A DNA stretch of 63,166 nt from Pseudanabaena sp. FACHB-1998 (lineage in GTDB: Bacteria > Cyanobacteriota > Cyanobacteriia > Pseudanabaenales > Pseudanabaenaceae). Below, in pieces: positions 8,508-16,459 of the stretch. The notes under the pieces are model-generated. The model saw nothing but the letters and a program-made list of their open reading frames with translations. It was not told the origin of the DNA and searched no databases. A program made the position numbers and the translations under genes. The stretch's first letter is position 1. The number at the start of each line of letters is the position of its first letter. The stretch spans positions 1 to 63,166 of the forward strand of contig NZ_JACJQA010000002.1 of the NCBI RefSeq assembly GCF_014696355.1, read 5' to 3'.

Positions 8508-8603
8508 GTAAAGGCTAAAAGATTTGTGCTGCAACTCTTTTGGCTAATTCAAAAAATAATTTTGCTTATTTTGCGCTTTATGTTGTAACATAAATATTCG
8601 CAA

Positions 8604-8677
8604 CGGGATGTAGCGCAGCTTGGTAGCGCGCCTGCTTTGGGAGCAGGATGCCGTAGGTTCGAATCCTATCATCCCGA
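8604..8677 (+). tRNA. tRNA-Pro (UGG)
   Basis: A complete cloverleaf of 74 bases. The acceptor CGGGATG pairs with CATCCCG, and the discriminator is A. The anticodon stem CCTGC/GCAGG encloses loop TTTGGGA, giving anticodon TGG. The T-loop is GTTCGAATC. The CCA tail is not encoded. Confidence 0.97.
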
Positions 8678-8682
8678 TAATA

Positions 8683-8718
8683 AAAAAAAGAACTCGGCAA
8701 AGCCGAGTTCTTTTTTTT
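8683..8718 (+). terminator. Intrinsic terminator after tRNA-Pro
   Basis: Stem AAGAACTCGG/CCGAGTTCTT with loop CAAAG, followed by a T8 run and preceded by A8. It starts 6 bases after the tRNA. Confidence 0.9.
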
Positions 8719-8750
8719 GCATAATTTTAAGTGCTTTTGCAAAATAAATT

Positions 8751-8803
8751 ACCAAAACCCATAAAGTTGCGCCCCGTAGGGGCGCAACTTTATGGGTTTT
8801 GGT
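8751..8803. repeat. Perfect palindrome, 25-bp arms, GTA loop
   Basis: Outer ends ACCAAAACCC/GGGTTTTGGT and core GCCCC-GTA-GGGGC. It is a member of the AAAACCC subclass that recurs at 16385, 24132, 37944, 41559, 49572 and 55072. Confidence 0.85.
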
Positions 8804-8829
8804 TTGTAATTAATTATGCCTAGCTACTT

Positions 8830-8854
8830 AAAAGCGTTACTTGGTAACGCTTTT
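8830..8854. repeat. Hairpin at the 3' end of the rhodanese gene
   Basis: AAAAGCGTTAC-TTG-GTAACGCTTTT, one base from the minus-strand stop codon at 8856. It could act as that gene's terminator. Confidence 0.7.
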
Positions 8855-8855
8855 A

Positions 8856-9389
8856 TTATTTGAGAAAAGTAATTTGCAAGTCTTGCGATCGCTGAACTTG
8901 CTTGCGCCATGCGGTAATGCCACCAGTTAAAGTTAAAACCTGATAGCCGCGATCGCTGAGAGTTGCTAAATATTTATTGGCTTTAATTGATCGCTGACCT
9001 GATGTGCAGTACAAAACGATTGTCGGTTTCGTGGGATTGGCAAGATTTTGCTTCTCGTAATTTTTAATGATTGCTTGCAACTGTGACAGCCCTAACCCCG
9101 CCTCAATATCCGTAAAAGGCACAAGGGGACTGTTGCCAATGTGATCCTCTTGGTATTCGTCGGGCGATCGCACATCAATTAAAATTACTGGCTTAAATTT
9201 ACCGCTAGTCAGTTCCGCAACCGTAATTTGGGGCGTGCTGAAGCTTTGCAAGTATACGGGCAAGCTCATTTGCTGTTGATAAGCCATGATCGTCAAAGTG
9301 CCAGCCGTAGCGAATACCAATGCTCCCGCGATCGCGAGGGGCAACCAATATTTCCGTTGAGCAAAGCGTCTAATCAAACTATTACCCAT
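8856..9389 (-). CDS. Membrane-anchored rhodanese-domain protein
   Basis: 177 residues. A basic N terminus (RRFAQRKYW) and one transmembrane helix (~15-36) anchor a single rhodanese domain: VILIDVRSPDEYQEDHIGNS (~70-88), then VLYCTSGQRSIKANKYLA with catalytic Cys in the loop CTSGQRS (~128-134), and VLTLTGGITAWRKQ at the end. Rhodanese domains transfer sulfane sulfur via the loop Cys; the physiological acceptor is unknown. It lies downstream of lpxA on the same strand, but a gap containing a long palindrome separates them. Confidence 0.85.
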   Translation of the reverse strand: MGNSLIRRFAQRKYWLPLAIAGALVFATAGTLTIMAYQQQMSLPVYLQSFSTPQITVAELTSGKFKPVILIDVRSPDEYQEDHIGNSPLVPFTDIEAGLGLSQLQAIIKNYEKQNLANPTKPTIVLYCTSGQRSIKANKYLATLSDRGYQVLTLTGGITAWRKQVQRSQDLQITFLK

Positions 9390-9412
9390 TTACTTGTTAG
9401 TTTGGTAGTCCT

Positions 9413-9467
9413 AGATTAATTTTAAGAATGGGCGGCGCGAAGCGCCGCCCATTCTTAAAATTAATCT
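9413..9467. repeat. Perfect palindrome, 26-bp arms, GAA loop, includes lpxA stop codon
   Basis: Core GGCGGCGC-GAA-GCGCCGCC. The right arm runs into lpxA, covering its last Asp codon and its stop (9461-9463). Confidence 0.9.
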
Positions 9468-10321
9468 TCTTCGATACGGCTTGCGCCTCTCTCGTAGAGC
9501 TTACAGATGCCCCGACGGCTAGATTTGATGAAATTGCAGAAGAGTTGAATATCAGGATTATCAGCAAATTGTGGATCGGCTCCTAGAAACTCGATCGCCT
9601 GTGTACGGTTGCGATCGGATTTATAGAGAATTTCGTAGGCAGCTAAAATGGTGCGGCGGCGTTCATGGCTGAATCCATTGCGGCGCAAACCGAGCCGATT
9701 TAGTCCAAATACCATATTTGTATCTACTGCCATGCAGTAAGGCGGCACATCCATGCCAAGGCGAGTCTGTCCACGAATCATGGCAAAAGCACCAATGCGC
9801 GTAAATTGATGCACCACCGAATCACCGCCCATAAAGGCATTGTTATGGACTTCGACATGTCCCGCCAGTAGGACATTATTTACGATAATTACGCGATCGC
9901 TAATGGTGCAGTTATGCGCCACATGAGCGCCCGTAAACAACATATTGTCATTGCCGATTTTGGTAAACGAGCCTTCCTTTGTGCCGCGATTGACGGTGAC
10001 ATATTCCCGCAACACATTGCGATCGCCAATCTCCACAAAACTAATCGCCCCTTTATAGGAAGTATCCTGCGGCTCCGAGCCAATAATCGCTCCATAGCCA
10101 ATTTGATTGTCATTACCAATTTTGGTATGCCCAGTGACGATCGCCCTCGCCCTAATCTCACAGCGATCGCCAATCTCCACAAATTCGTCCACAATGGCAT
10201 CGGCTCCGATGGTTGTGCCTTCACCAATTTTAGCGTTGGGGTGAACGATCGCCCGAGGATGAATCGTAATATTACGATCTGGCGCAGGATTTTGCTGAGG
10301 ATTTTGCTGCATGTTTGGCAT
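9461..10321 (-). CDS. lpxA: UDP-N-acetylglucosamine O-acyltransferase LpxA
   Basis: 286 residues, slightly longer than the ~262 of E. coli LpxA because of a Gln/Asn-rich N-terminal extension. It shows a left-handed beta-helix of hexapeptide repeats (IHPRAIVHPNAKIGEGTTIG, IGDRCEIRARAIVTGH, IGNDNQIGYGAIIG). The LpxA signature DTSYKG is present. Catalytic His lies in TGAHVAHNCTISD, with VNNVLLAGHVEVHNNAFMGG after it. The C-terminal helical domain (GFSHERRRTILAAYEILY) is also present. It performs the first acyl transfer of lipid A synthesis in the cytoplasm. In many cyanobacteria lpxA sits beside lpxC, fabZ and lpxB; none is here. Confidence 0.92.
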   Translation of the reverse strand: MPNMQQNPQQNPAPDRNITIHPRAIVHPNAKIGEGTTIGADAIVDEFVEIGDRCEIRARAIVTGHTKIGNDNQIGYGAIIGSEPQDTSYKGAISFVEIGDRNVLREYVTVNRGTKEGSFTKIGNDNMLFTGAHVAHNCTISDRVIIVNNVLLAGHVEVHNNAFMGGDSVVHQFTRIGAFAMIRGQTRLGMDVPPYCMAVDTNMVFGLNRLGLRRNGFSHERRRTILAAYEILYKSDRNRTQAIEFLGADPQFADNPDIQLFCNFIKSSRRGICKLYERGASRIEED

Positions 10322-10424
10322 GGAAATAGCGGTCTAGAGGCTGAGCTAGGAAATAAATCAAGTGATGGGAATAGTTTATCGCAATCGATAGTCTAAGTAG
10401 CTGGGCATAATTAAAAAACCAGAA

Positions 10425-10461
10425 CCCCAACCTGTAGCGCAGCGTGCGCTACAGGTTGGGG
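10425..10461. repeat. Palindrome, 17-bp perfect arms, GCG loop
   Basis: CCCCAACCTGTAGCGCA / complement, between lpxA and the histidine kinase; same design as other family members. Confidence 0.75.
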
Positions 10462-10497
10462 ATTTTATATTTAATTTCGCCTAGCTATTTAGAAATT

Positions 10498-13446
10498 CTA
10501 TTTTCTAGCGGTCAAAACCCCAAACTTCTCAAGGCGAACCATAATCTCTTCCAATAACTGCCCATAACTAAAATTAGTTTTTTGCAAAATCTTCTGCACA
10601 GAACCACTCAAGCGATTGTAATCAGTATCGGTTAAATCCCTAGCAGTAATGATAATGATGGGGATTGAAGGTGTATTGTAGCGTAATCTTAGTAAATGGA
10701 TAAATTCAAAGCCATCGATATTCGGCATCATTAAATCCAGCAAAATTAGTTGTGGCATACTTGTATTAATATGTTCCAAAGCTTCTTGTCCATCTTGAGC
10801 CTCAAAAACAATACAGTTCTCTTTTTCCAGCATTCGCTTAAGCATCGATCGCACAGGAATGTCATCTTCAATAATCAGTACCGATAGGGGTAAGTTATGA
10901 ATATTGTATTCTTGGATTTTATCTATTAGATTGAAATAAATAGACCGATATTTCTCAATTGTCAGAATTAAGCGATCGCGATCAATCGGTTTAAATAAAT
11001 AATCATTTGCACCAATCTCATAGCTTCCATATTGATGATCTTCATTAATAGTCAGCAAGATAATCGGAATACTGGAAGTCAAGAGTTGGGACTTTAGCTC
11101 TTTGAGAACTTCCCAACCACTCATAGAAGGCATTTGCACATCTAAAACAATCGCACTAGGTAAAACTTCATGGGCAAGGTTAATCCCGTCTTTTCCAGAA
11201 AAAGCCGAATGAATCACAATCCCATGATGCTGAAGATGAGCTTTAGTGTACTGATGCACCATCGGATCGTCATCAATCACTAAAATGGATGGAGCAGCTA
11301 TTTTCTCATTGTCCCCATTGATTGGCGACTGAGGATCTATAGAAAGTTGCGATTTTAAGTTCGATGATTTTTTAGCCGCAATTTCACAATTAACTGGTAA
11401 GTAAATAGTAAATTGAGATCCTGTACCCAATTCACTCTGGACGATAATTTCACCGCCCATCATTTGACACAACCGTTGACTGATCGCCAGCCCTAAGCCA
11501 GTCCCCCCATATTGTCTAGTAGTTGAACTATCTACTTGGCTAAAGGGGTGAAACAGCTTTTGGAGATTTTCGGGGCTAATTCCAATCCCCGTATCACTGA
11601 TCGTAAAGCAGAAATATTCTTCTTGCTCCAAGAATTGGCGACTGATTTTCATCGTAATCACCCCTGCTTTGGTAAATTTACAGGCGTTGCTGAGAATATT
11701 TAAGAGAATTTGGCGTACACGGGTTAGATCGGCACGAATTGCTCCTATTTGATCTTCACAATCGATGGTAAGGAGATTACTATTCTTGTTCAATAATGGC
11801 TGAATTGTGGTGGTAGCTTCCCAAATTACATTTTCCACTTCAAAATCATCGTAATAAATTTCTAACTTACTCGCTTCAATTTTGGTCATGTCCAAAATAT
11901 CGTTGATGAGATCGAGTAAATGCTTACCAGATTGATAGATTTTCTTGAGATCTTCGACAAAATCATCTATTCCCAATAGAGCCGCATCTTCCTGTAGCAT
12001 TTCGCTATAGCCAATAATTGCATTTAAGGGAGTTCGCAATTCATGGCTCATATTTGCCACAAAAGTACTTTTAGTGCGATTGGATTCTAAGGCGCGATCG
12101 CGGGCTAGGGCGAGTTCTTCATTCATAATCCTGAGAGCCTCTTCATCCCGTTTGCGGCGCATCAAAGCACCGAGCTGCATAGCGATCGCCCCTATCAATC
12201 CCACCAATTGCTGATCGCCATCATTGGGCGACATCGTAAAAAATGCCATAATCGCTACGACCTTCGTATCGGCACTCACAGGAATTGCTAAGCCTGAGCG
12301 CAGATTGCATTCCATAGCAGGATATTTCCGTAGAAAATGAGATTCAGTTTCCAAGGAAATATCCCAAATCCATTCTGGACGTTGATGCTCCCAGACTCGT
12401 CCCGGAAAACCAATGCCACAGGGGAAAGAAATCTTTTCGCTCAATTTCCGAAATTCCTCTAATCCTTCAACGCTGCTGTACCATGCGGGACTACATACCA
12501 AGGATTGATTGTCAGGCGCAGGAATCCATGCTTCTCCATAATCCCATCCTGTAAATTGACAGATCTTACTAAGAACCACTTTTAAGGCGGCATTAAAGTC
12601 TCTAGCTGCACCAATTTCCAAAGTTAGAATTTGGAGTAGTTGCGATTCCTCCTCGGCGCGTTTGCGTTGGGTAATATCCTGCACCGTCCCTTCAAATCCA
12701 ATCAGATGGCGATCGCGATCGCGTACTGCTCTCACATTTTCCGAAATCCAGATTTTAGAACCATCCCGCCGATAAACTTGGGATTCAAAATTAGAAACAG
12801 TGTCATGAGTACGCAAAATATCAATAAATTCTTGCCGACGATTAGGGCTAACGTAAATCTGGTGAGCGATATTCGTGACGTTGTTAATTAGTTCTTCGGC
12901 AGAATTATAGCCATAGATTTTAGCTAGCATCGGATTAGCGATGATATAGCGTCCATCAATAGTTGTCTGAAAAATTCCCTCCACCGCATTTTCAAAAATA
13001 CTCTGATACTTGGCTTCGGCATTCTCTAAGTCATCCCGAAGCTTAGATGTTCTGGATTTGAGGAGTTTATAGGTCTCAGTCGCTTGCTTGACAACCTGTC
13101 TTAATTCTTCGACTTGATAGGGTTTGGTAATGTATTTGAAAACTTTTGATTCGTTAATTGCATCTACCAATCCCCGAATATCCGTATGAGCCGTTAAGAT
13201 AATCCGCAAAGTATCGGGATATTTCTCAGCAACTTGACTTAAAAACTCTGTACCAGACATCATTGGCATCCTTTGATCGGAAACAATTACGCCAATATCT
13301 GGCTCCTGTTCCAAAATTTCCAATCCCTCAAACCCATTTTTAGCTTTTAAAATCTGATATTCGCGATGAAAGATGCGATGGAGTAGATCTAAATTGTCTA
13401 CTTCATCATCAACAATTAGTAACTTGTTCTTTTTAGCGCTATCCAT
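10498..13446 (-). CDS. Hybrid histidine kinase REC-PAS-GAF-HisKA-HATPase-REC-REC
   Basis: 982 residues. The N-terminal receiver (~8-125) has phosphoacceptor Asp in VIVSDQRMPMMSG. A PAS/PAC unit lies at ~145-262 and a GAF at ~270-430. The HisKA H-box is FVANMSHELRTPLNAIIGY (~460). HATPase has the N, G1 and G2 boxes (NILSNACKFT, ISDTGIGI, STTRQYGGTGLGL). Two C-terminal receivers follow, with Asp in AIVLDVQMPSMSG and LILLDLMMPNIDG. No membrane segment is seen, so it is a soluble phosphorelay hub. It has no output domain and no adjacent response regulator. Start ATG at 13446. Confidence 0.92.
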   Translation of the reverse strand: MDSAKKNKLLIVDDEVDNLDLLHRIFHREYQILKAKNGFEGLEILEQEPDIGVIVSDQRMPMMSGTEFLSQVAEKYPDTLRIILTAHTDIRGLVDAINESKVFKYITKPYQVEELRQVVKQATETYKLLKSRTSKLRDDLENAEAKYQSIFENAVEGIFQTTIDGRYIIANPMLAKIYGYNSAEELINNVTNIAHQIYVSPNRRQEFIDILRTHDTVSNFESQVYRRDGSKIWISENVRAVRDRDRHLIGFEGTVQDITQRKRAEEESQLLQILTLEIGAARDFNAALKVVLSKICQFTGWDYGEAWIPAPDNQSLVCSPAWYSSVEGLEEFRKLSEKISFPCGIGFPGRVWEHQRPEWIWDISLETESHFLRKYPAMECNLRSGLAIPVSADTKVVAIMAFFTMSPNDGDQQLVGLIGAIAMQLGALMRRKRDEEALRIMNEELALARDRALESNRTKSTFVANMSHELRTPLNAIIGYSEMLQEDAALLGIDDFVEDLKKIYQSGKHLLDLINDILDMTKIEASKLEIYYDDFEVENVIWEATTTIQPLLNKNSNLLTIDCEDQIGAIRADLTRVRQILLNILSNACKFTKAGVITMKISRQFLEQEEYFCFTISDTGIGISPENLQKLFHPFSQVDSSTTRQYGGTGLGLAISQRLCQMMGGEIIVQSELGTGSQFTIYLPVNCEIAAKKSSNLKSQLSIDPQSPINGDNEKIAAPSILVIDDDPMVHQYTKAHLQHHGIVIHSAFSGKDGINLAHEVLPSAIVLDVQMPSMSGWEVLKELKSQLLTSSIPIILLTINEDHQYGSYEIGANDYLFKPIDRDRLILTIEKYRSIYFNLIDKIQEYNIHNLPLSVLIIEDDIPVRSMLKRMLEKENCIVFEAQDGQEALEHINTSMPQLILLDLMMPNIDGFEFIHLLRLRYNTPSIPIIIITARDLTDTDYNRLSGSVQKILQKTNFSYGQLLEEIMVRLEKFGVLTARK

Positions 13447-13598
13447 GGGTTTGGTTGCGAACTGACTTTCGCCTTAAAATATGAGGAAATTGACTTTTCT
13501 AAAGTTAGCAAAGTTAATTACTAAGATATGGTTTACTGTGCGACATATCTGGCAATAATTCAACAGCAATTTAATTTAAAAATCAGCAAAAATATATT

Positions 13599-14519
13599 AT
13601 GAAAATTGTCGTGACGGGTGCTACGGGATTTGTTGGTGTGAAATTAGTAGAACGTTTACATGCGCTAGGCGATCGCATTGTGGTTCTGGCTCGCAATTCA
13701 CAAAAAGCAAACCGTCAATTTCCGCAGGAGTCTTTTCCTAATGTTGAAGTCATTGGCTATAACCCTTTGGAGTTAGGCGATTGGACAAAGGTGGTTTCGG
13801 GTTGTGAAGCCGTGATTAATCTCGCAGGCGAACCTTTAGCGGGTGTGCGTTGGACAGATAAACGTAAGCAGGAAATTCGCGATAGTCGGATTTTGACCAC
13901 GAAGGTATTGGTGGAGGCGATCGCTAAGGCAGATGTGAAGCCGCAAGTGTTAATCAGTGGATCGGCGATCGGTTATTACGGCACAAGTCTCACTAAGGAC
14001 TTTGATGAATATAGCTATGCAGGCAGTGACTTTTTGGCGAATGTCTGCAAGGACTGGGAAGCGGCGGCTGAAGGCGTAAGTAATTTGGGTGTGCGCTTAG
14101 TTAAGCTCAGAACGGGAATTGTTTTGGGTATGGGCGGCGCATTAGCCAAAATGCTCCCGATTTTTCAAGTAGGCGGCGGCGGCAAAATTGGCTCTGGGAA
14201 GCAATGGTTTTCATGGGTTCATCGGGATGATCTGGTGGAGCTAATCATTTTTGCAGTAAAAAATAACCAAATAATTGGCGCAGTCAATGCTACGGCTCCC
14301 CAACCTGTCACAAATGAAGATTTCACCGTTGCTTTTTCTAAAGCGATTAAACGTCCTGCCTTTCTCCCTGTCCCTGCGGCAGCTTTAATTTTGGTATTTG
14401 GTGAAGGTGCAACAGTTTTGCTGGATGGTCAAAAGGTATTACCTAAAAAAGCGGAGATCAATCAATTTGCCTTCAAGTATCCCCAGATTGAGGCAGCCCT
14501 AGGTCAAATATTTAGTTAA
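13599..14519 (+). CDS. TIGR01777-family NAD-dependent epimerase (SDR39U1 type)
   Basis: 306 residues. A Rossmann SDR with MKIVVTGATGFVGVKLVERL (NAD(P)-binding GxxGFxG). AGEPLAG-x-RW at ~77-86 is characteristic of the family. SGSAIGYYG marks the Ser/Tyr active region, and a C-terminal DUF1731-like part follows (PVPAAALILVFGEGATVLLDGQKVLP). The family's substrate is not established; a plant homologue is linked to plastid division and a bacterial one to cell division. Divergent from the histidine kinase at 13446. Confidence 0.88.
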   Translation: MKIVVTGATGFVGVKLVERLHALGDRIVVLARNSQKANRQFPQESFPNVEVIGYNPLELGDWTKVVSGCEAVINLAGEPLAGVRWTDKRKQEIRDSRILTTKVLVEAIAKADVKPQVLISGSAIGYYGTSLTKDFDEYSYAGSDFLANVCKDWEAAAEGVSNLGVRLVKLRTGIVLGMGGALAKMLPIFQVGGGGKIGSGKQWFSWVHRDDLVELIIFAVKNNQIIGAVNATAPQPVTNEDFTVAFSKAIKRPAFLPVPAAALILVFGEGATVLLDGQKVLPKKAEINQFAFKYPQIEAALGQIFS

Positions 14520-14524
14520 AAGAG

Positions 14525-14563
14525 CAATAAAAAAGAACCAATTAAGTTGGTTCTTTTTTATTG
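14525..14563 (+). terminator. Bidirectional intrinsic terminator
   Basis: 17-bp stem CAATAAAAAAGAACCAA around TTAAG with T-rich 3' side. It lies between the epimerase stop and convergent tRNA-Tyr, so it can serve both strands. Confidence 0.85.
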
Positions 14564-14574
14564 TTTTATTTAGA

Positions 14575-14656
14575 TGGGCCGAGCTGGATTTGAACCAGCG
14601 TAGGCGTAGCCAGCGGATTTACAGTCCGCCCCCATTAACCACTCGGGCATCGACCC
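14575..14656 (-). tRNA. tRNA-Tyr (GUA)
   Basis: 82-base class II tRNA with a long variable arm. The acceptor GGGTCGA/TCGGCCC has one wobble pair. The anticodon stem GCGGA/TCCGC encloses CTGTAAA, giving anticodon GTA. The T-loop is GGTTCAAATCC, and the discriminator is A. Confidence 0.96.
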
Positions 14657-14741
14657 TTTGCTCAGTCACAGGTTATCTGTGTTCCAAGCGAATCTAATCA
14701 TATACACTTATTGCACTCCTTGCAATAGCAATTTCCAAATT

Positions 14742-14792
14742 AATTCTAAGTTTAGGGACTAAGGCTTCGCCTTAGTCCCTAAACTTAGAATT
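14742..14792. repeat. Perfect palindrome, 24-bp arms, TTC loop, includes CPBP stop codon
   Basis: Core AAGGC-TTC-GCCTT. The right arm covers the stop (14785-14787) and the last codon of the protease gene. Confidence 0.9.
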
Positions 14793-15741
14793 TGCGAAAC
14801 CCGATCGCGATCGCACTCAAGAAAATAATCCCCATCACTCCAGCGATCGGATTGCCACCAATACCCGTAATCCACTCAGGCACAACCCCAGTCGCTCTAA
14901 TCAAATGCGTAGTATTCACAATGTAGTAGCACCAAATCAAGCCGCCATGTAAACCGATCGCTACTCCTAGTCTGCCACCACATCTGCGCCTTGCGATGAC
15001 TAAAGCCACGCTCAGCATCACCAAACCTAAAAACTGGCTCCATGTTGCCAAAATTACGTTTAGGGGTTTGATAAAGTGCAGAATTGCAAATACCAAACTG
15101 GCAGCTAGGAGGGCAGTTTTCTTGGAATAATCCCGCTCTAGCTCCGATAGCAACCACCCCCGAAAGAGCATTTCTTCAGCAAAGGCAACACCTACGGATG
15201 TGAGTAATCCGGGGGCGATCGCCCCTTGCCAGTCTACAAAATATACCCCAATCATCGGTAATAGACGTGCGGGCAAAGGATTTTGCCAATCACTAGTTTG
15301 TAAGGTGAGCCAGCCAAGTCCCACTTGCAAAAATACAAATAGCAATAGAGCGAAACTGCCTAAACCTAAGCCAAATAGGAAATCACGTCCATTTTTGCCG
15401 TTAAAAAATAGTCCGTAATAACGAAAGGGGTGGGGATATTTAGCAATTTTGCGTCCCCAAAACCAGATTAAGCCTAAAAATTCGCTGTATAGCAAGATGG
15501 TTAAGCCTACTCCCACCGATTGCCCAAAAATGAGGTGCATTGGCGCAGCGATCGGCAGCCAGATCACTAGTAGGGTTAACAAAAAAAGAATGATGCGGAT
15601 TGGTGCGGGATAGGTATTCAGGCGATCGAGATTCACAAAAAATCCACAAAAAACAAAAATAGGATGATTAGCACCAATCCTACCTTTAATACCAAAGCTA
15701 AAAATGGCGTTGCCATTTTTAGCTTTTATAGCTGTTGTCAT
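14785..15741 (-). CDS. CPBP-family intramembrane glutamic protease
   Basis: Multi-pass membrane protein, up to 318 residues. The key motif EEMLFRGWLLSELE (~residues 187-200) is the EExxxR motif of CPBP/Abi proteases. A second motif FAILHF follows, then GGRLGVAIGLHGG with the late His. These enzymes cleave substrates within membranes; some are linked to CAAX processing or bacteriocin immunity. The first ~35 residues from the ATG at 15741 are encoded partly by an intergenic-type palindrome (15694-15726) and look unlike protein. A GTG at 15636 (VNLDRLNTYP...) is a plausible real start. Confidence 0.85.
   Translation of the reverse strand: MTTAIKAKNGNAIFSFGIKGRIGANHPIFVFCGFFVNLDRLNTYPAPIRIILFLLTLLVIWLPIAAPMHLIFGQSVGVGLTILLYSEFLGLIWFWGRKIAKYPHPFRYYGLFFNGKNGRDFLFGLGLGSFALLLFVFLQVGLGWLTLQTSDWQNPLPARLLPMIGVYFVDWQGAIAPGLLTSVGVAFAEEMLFRGWLLSELERDYSKKTALLAASLVFAILHFIKPLNVILATWSQFLGLVMLSVALVIARRRCGGRLGVAIGLHGGLIWCYYIVNTTHLIRATGVVPEWITGIGGNPIAGVMGIIFLSAIAIGFRKF
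15694..15726. repeat. Palindrome inside the proposed 5' end of the CPBP gene
   Basis: AAAGCTAAAAATGGC-GTT-complement, 15-bp perfect arms. In frame it encodes KAKNGNAIFSF. Its presence argues for a downstream start codon. Confidence 0.8.
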
Positions 15742-15751
15742 TCTTGAACCC

Positions 15752-15794
15752 CAGAAGACGAGTGGCGGCGCAAAGCGCCGCCACTCGTCTTCTG
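15752..15794. repeat. Perfect palindrome, 20-bp arms, AAA loop
   Basis: CAGAAGACGAGT outer stem and GGCGGCGC-AAA-GCGCCGCC core, downstream of clpS. Confidence 0.85.
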
Positions 15795-15826
15795 ATTTTG
15801 CAAGTACCCAAATTTGTACACTTGCC

Positions 15827-15863
15827 TAAAAGAAAGGCAGTGCGACGCACTGCCTTTCTTTTA
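15827..15863. repeat. Perfect palindrome, 17-bp arms, GAC loop, includes clpS stop codon
   Basis: TAAAAGAAAGGCAGTGC / complement. The right arm ends exactly on the clpS stop (15861-15863). Confidence 0.9.
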
Positions 15864-16142
15864 AGATTCGGGTTCAATCGTGCTAGTTAAGCCTTTACTT
15901 TGGAGTCCATCACAATAAAATTCTGCATGTTCTTGAACGCAGGTAATTACTAACGCACAACCATTCGCATGGGCTGCCATCATAATATCTACCGCTTGAG
16001 GCTGGGTTAGTCCATTAACTACTTGCATTAAAGTCTGGACGACATATTCCATCGAGTTGTAATCATCGTTATGCAGCAAAACTCGATATCTAGGGGCAAT
16101 TTTGCGTATGGTTGCGGGGCGAGTAATAGTTTCAGTAGACAT
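15861..16142 (-). CDS. clpS: ClpS adaptor of the Clp protease
   Basis: 93 residues. The ClpS core is complete: YRVLLHNDDYNSMEYVVQTL (~19-38, with the NDD substrate-pocket residues), then QAVDIMMAAHANGCALV and AEFYCDGLQSKGL. ClpS delivers N-degron substrates to ClpC or ClpA in the cytoplasm. Cyanobacteria can carry two ClpS forms; I cannot tell which this is. It is monocistronic, ending inside a long palindrome. Confidence 0.93.
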   Translation of the reverse strand: MSTETITRPATIRKIAPRYRVLLHNDDYNSMEYVVQTLMQVVNGLTQPQAVDIMMAAHANGCALVITCVQEHAEFYCDGLQSKGLTSTIEPES

Positions 16143-16338
16143 AGATAGGATTGTCTCCAGTCAGATTAAGGTGGGTTTAAGTGGGATTGGTGTATGAATA
16201 TGAATAATTGCGGTCTTTGTGGCTCGACCTAGCTCTTGACTTTCATGTTCTATTTGAAAGATGAACTAGTAATAATACTTAGTACGTCCAACTCCATTAT
16301 AAATAGGATTTATAAAAATGTGAAGCTTGACTGTCCCA

Positions 16339-16381
16339 AAAACAAAATGAGGTAGCGCTTGACGCTACCTCATTTTGTTTT
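16339..16381. repeat. Palindrome, 19-bp perfect arms, CTTGA loop
   Basis: AAAACAAAATGAGGTAGCG / complement; three bases from the next palindrome. Confidence 0.8.
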
Positions 16382-16384
16382 ATA

Positions 16385-16440
16385 CAAAACCCAATAAGAT
16401 AATGGCGGCGCAAAAGCCGCCATTATCTTATTGGGTTTTG
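16385..16440. repeat. Palindrome, 25-bp perfect arms, AAAACCC subclass
   Basis: Outer CAAAACCC/GGGTTTTG and inner GGCGGC...GCCGCC around GCAAAA, 3' of desB. Confidence 0.85.
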
Positions 16441-16459
16441 AGAGCTATAAAATCTGCTC

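Larger units (their letters stand above)
16143..16459. other. Intergenic stretch clpS-desB
   Basis: 317 bases. Apart from two tandem palindromes at its right end, it should hold the clpS promoter (minus strand). I found no other gene or RNA. Confidence 0.6.

Noticed and set aside
9914-10396. 160-residue plus-strand ORF opposite lpxA
   Set aside because: Shadow of the hexapeptide-repeat gene lpxA, which is convincing on the minus strand.
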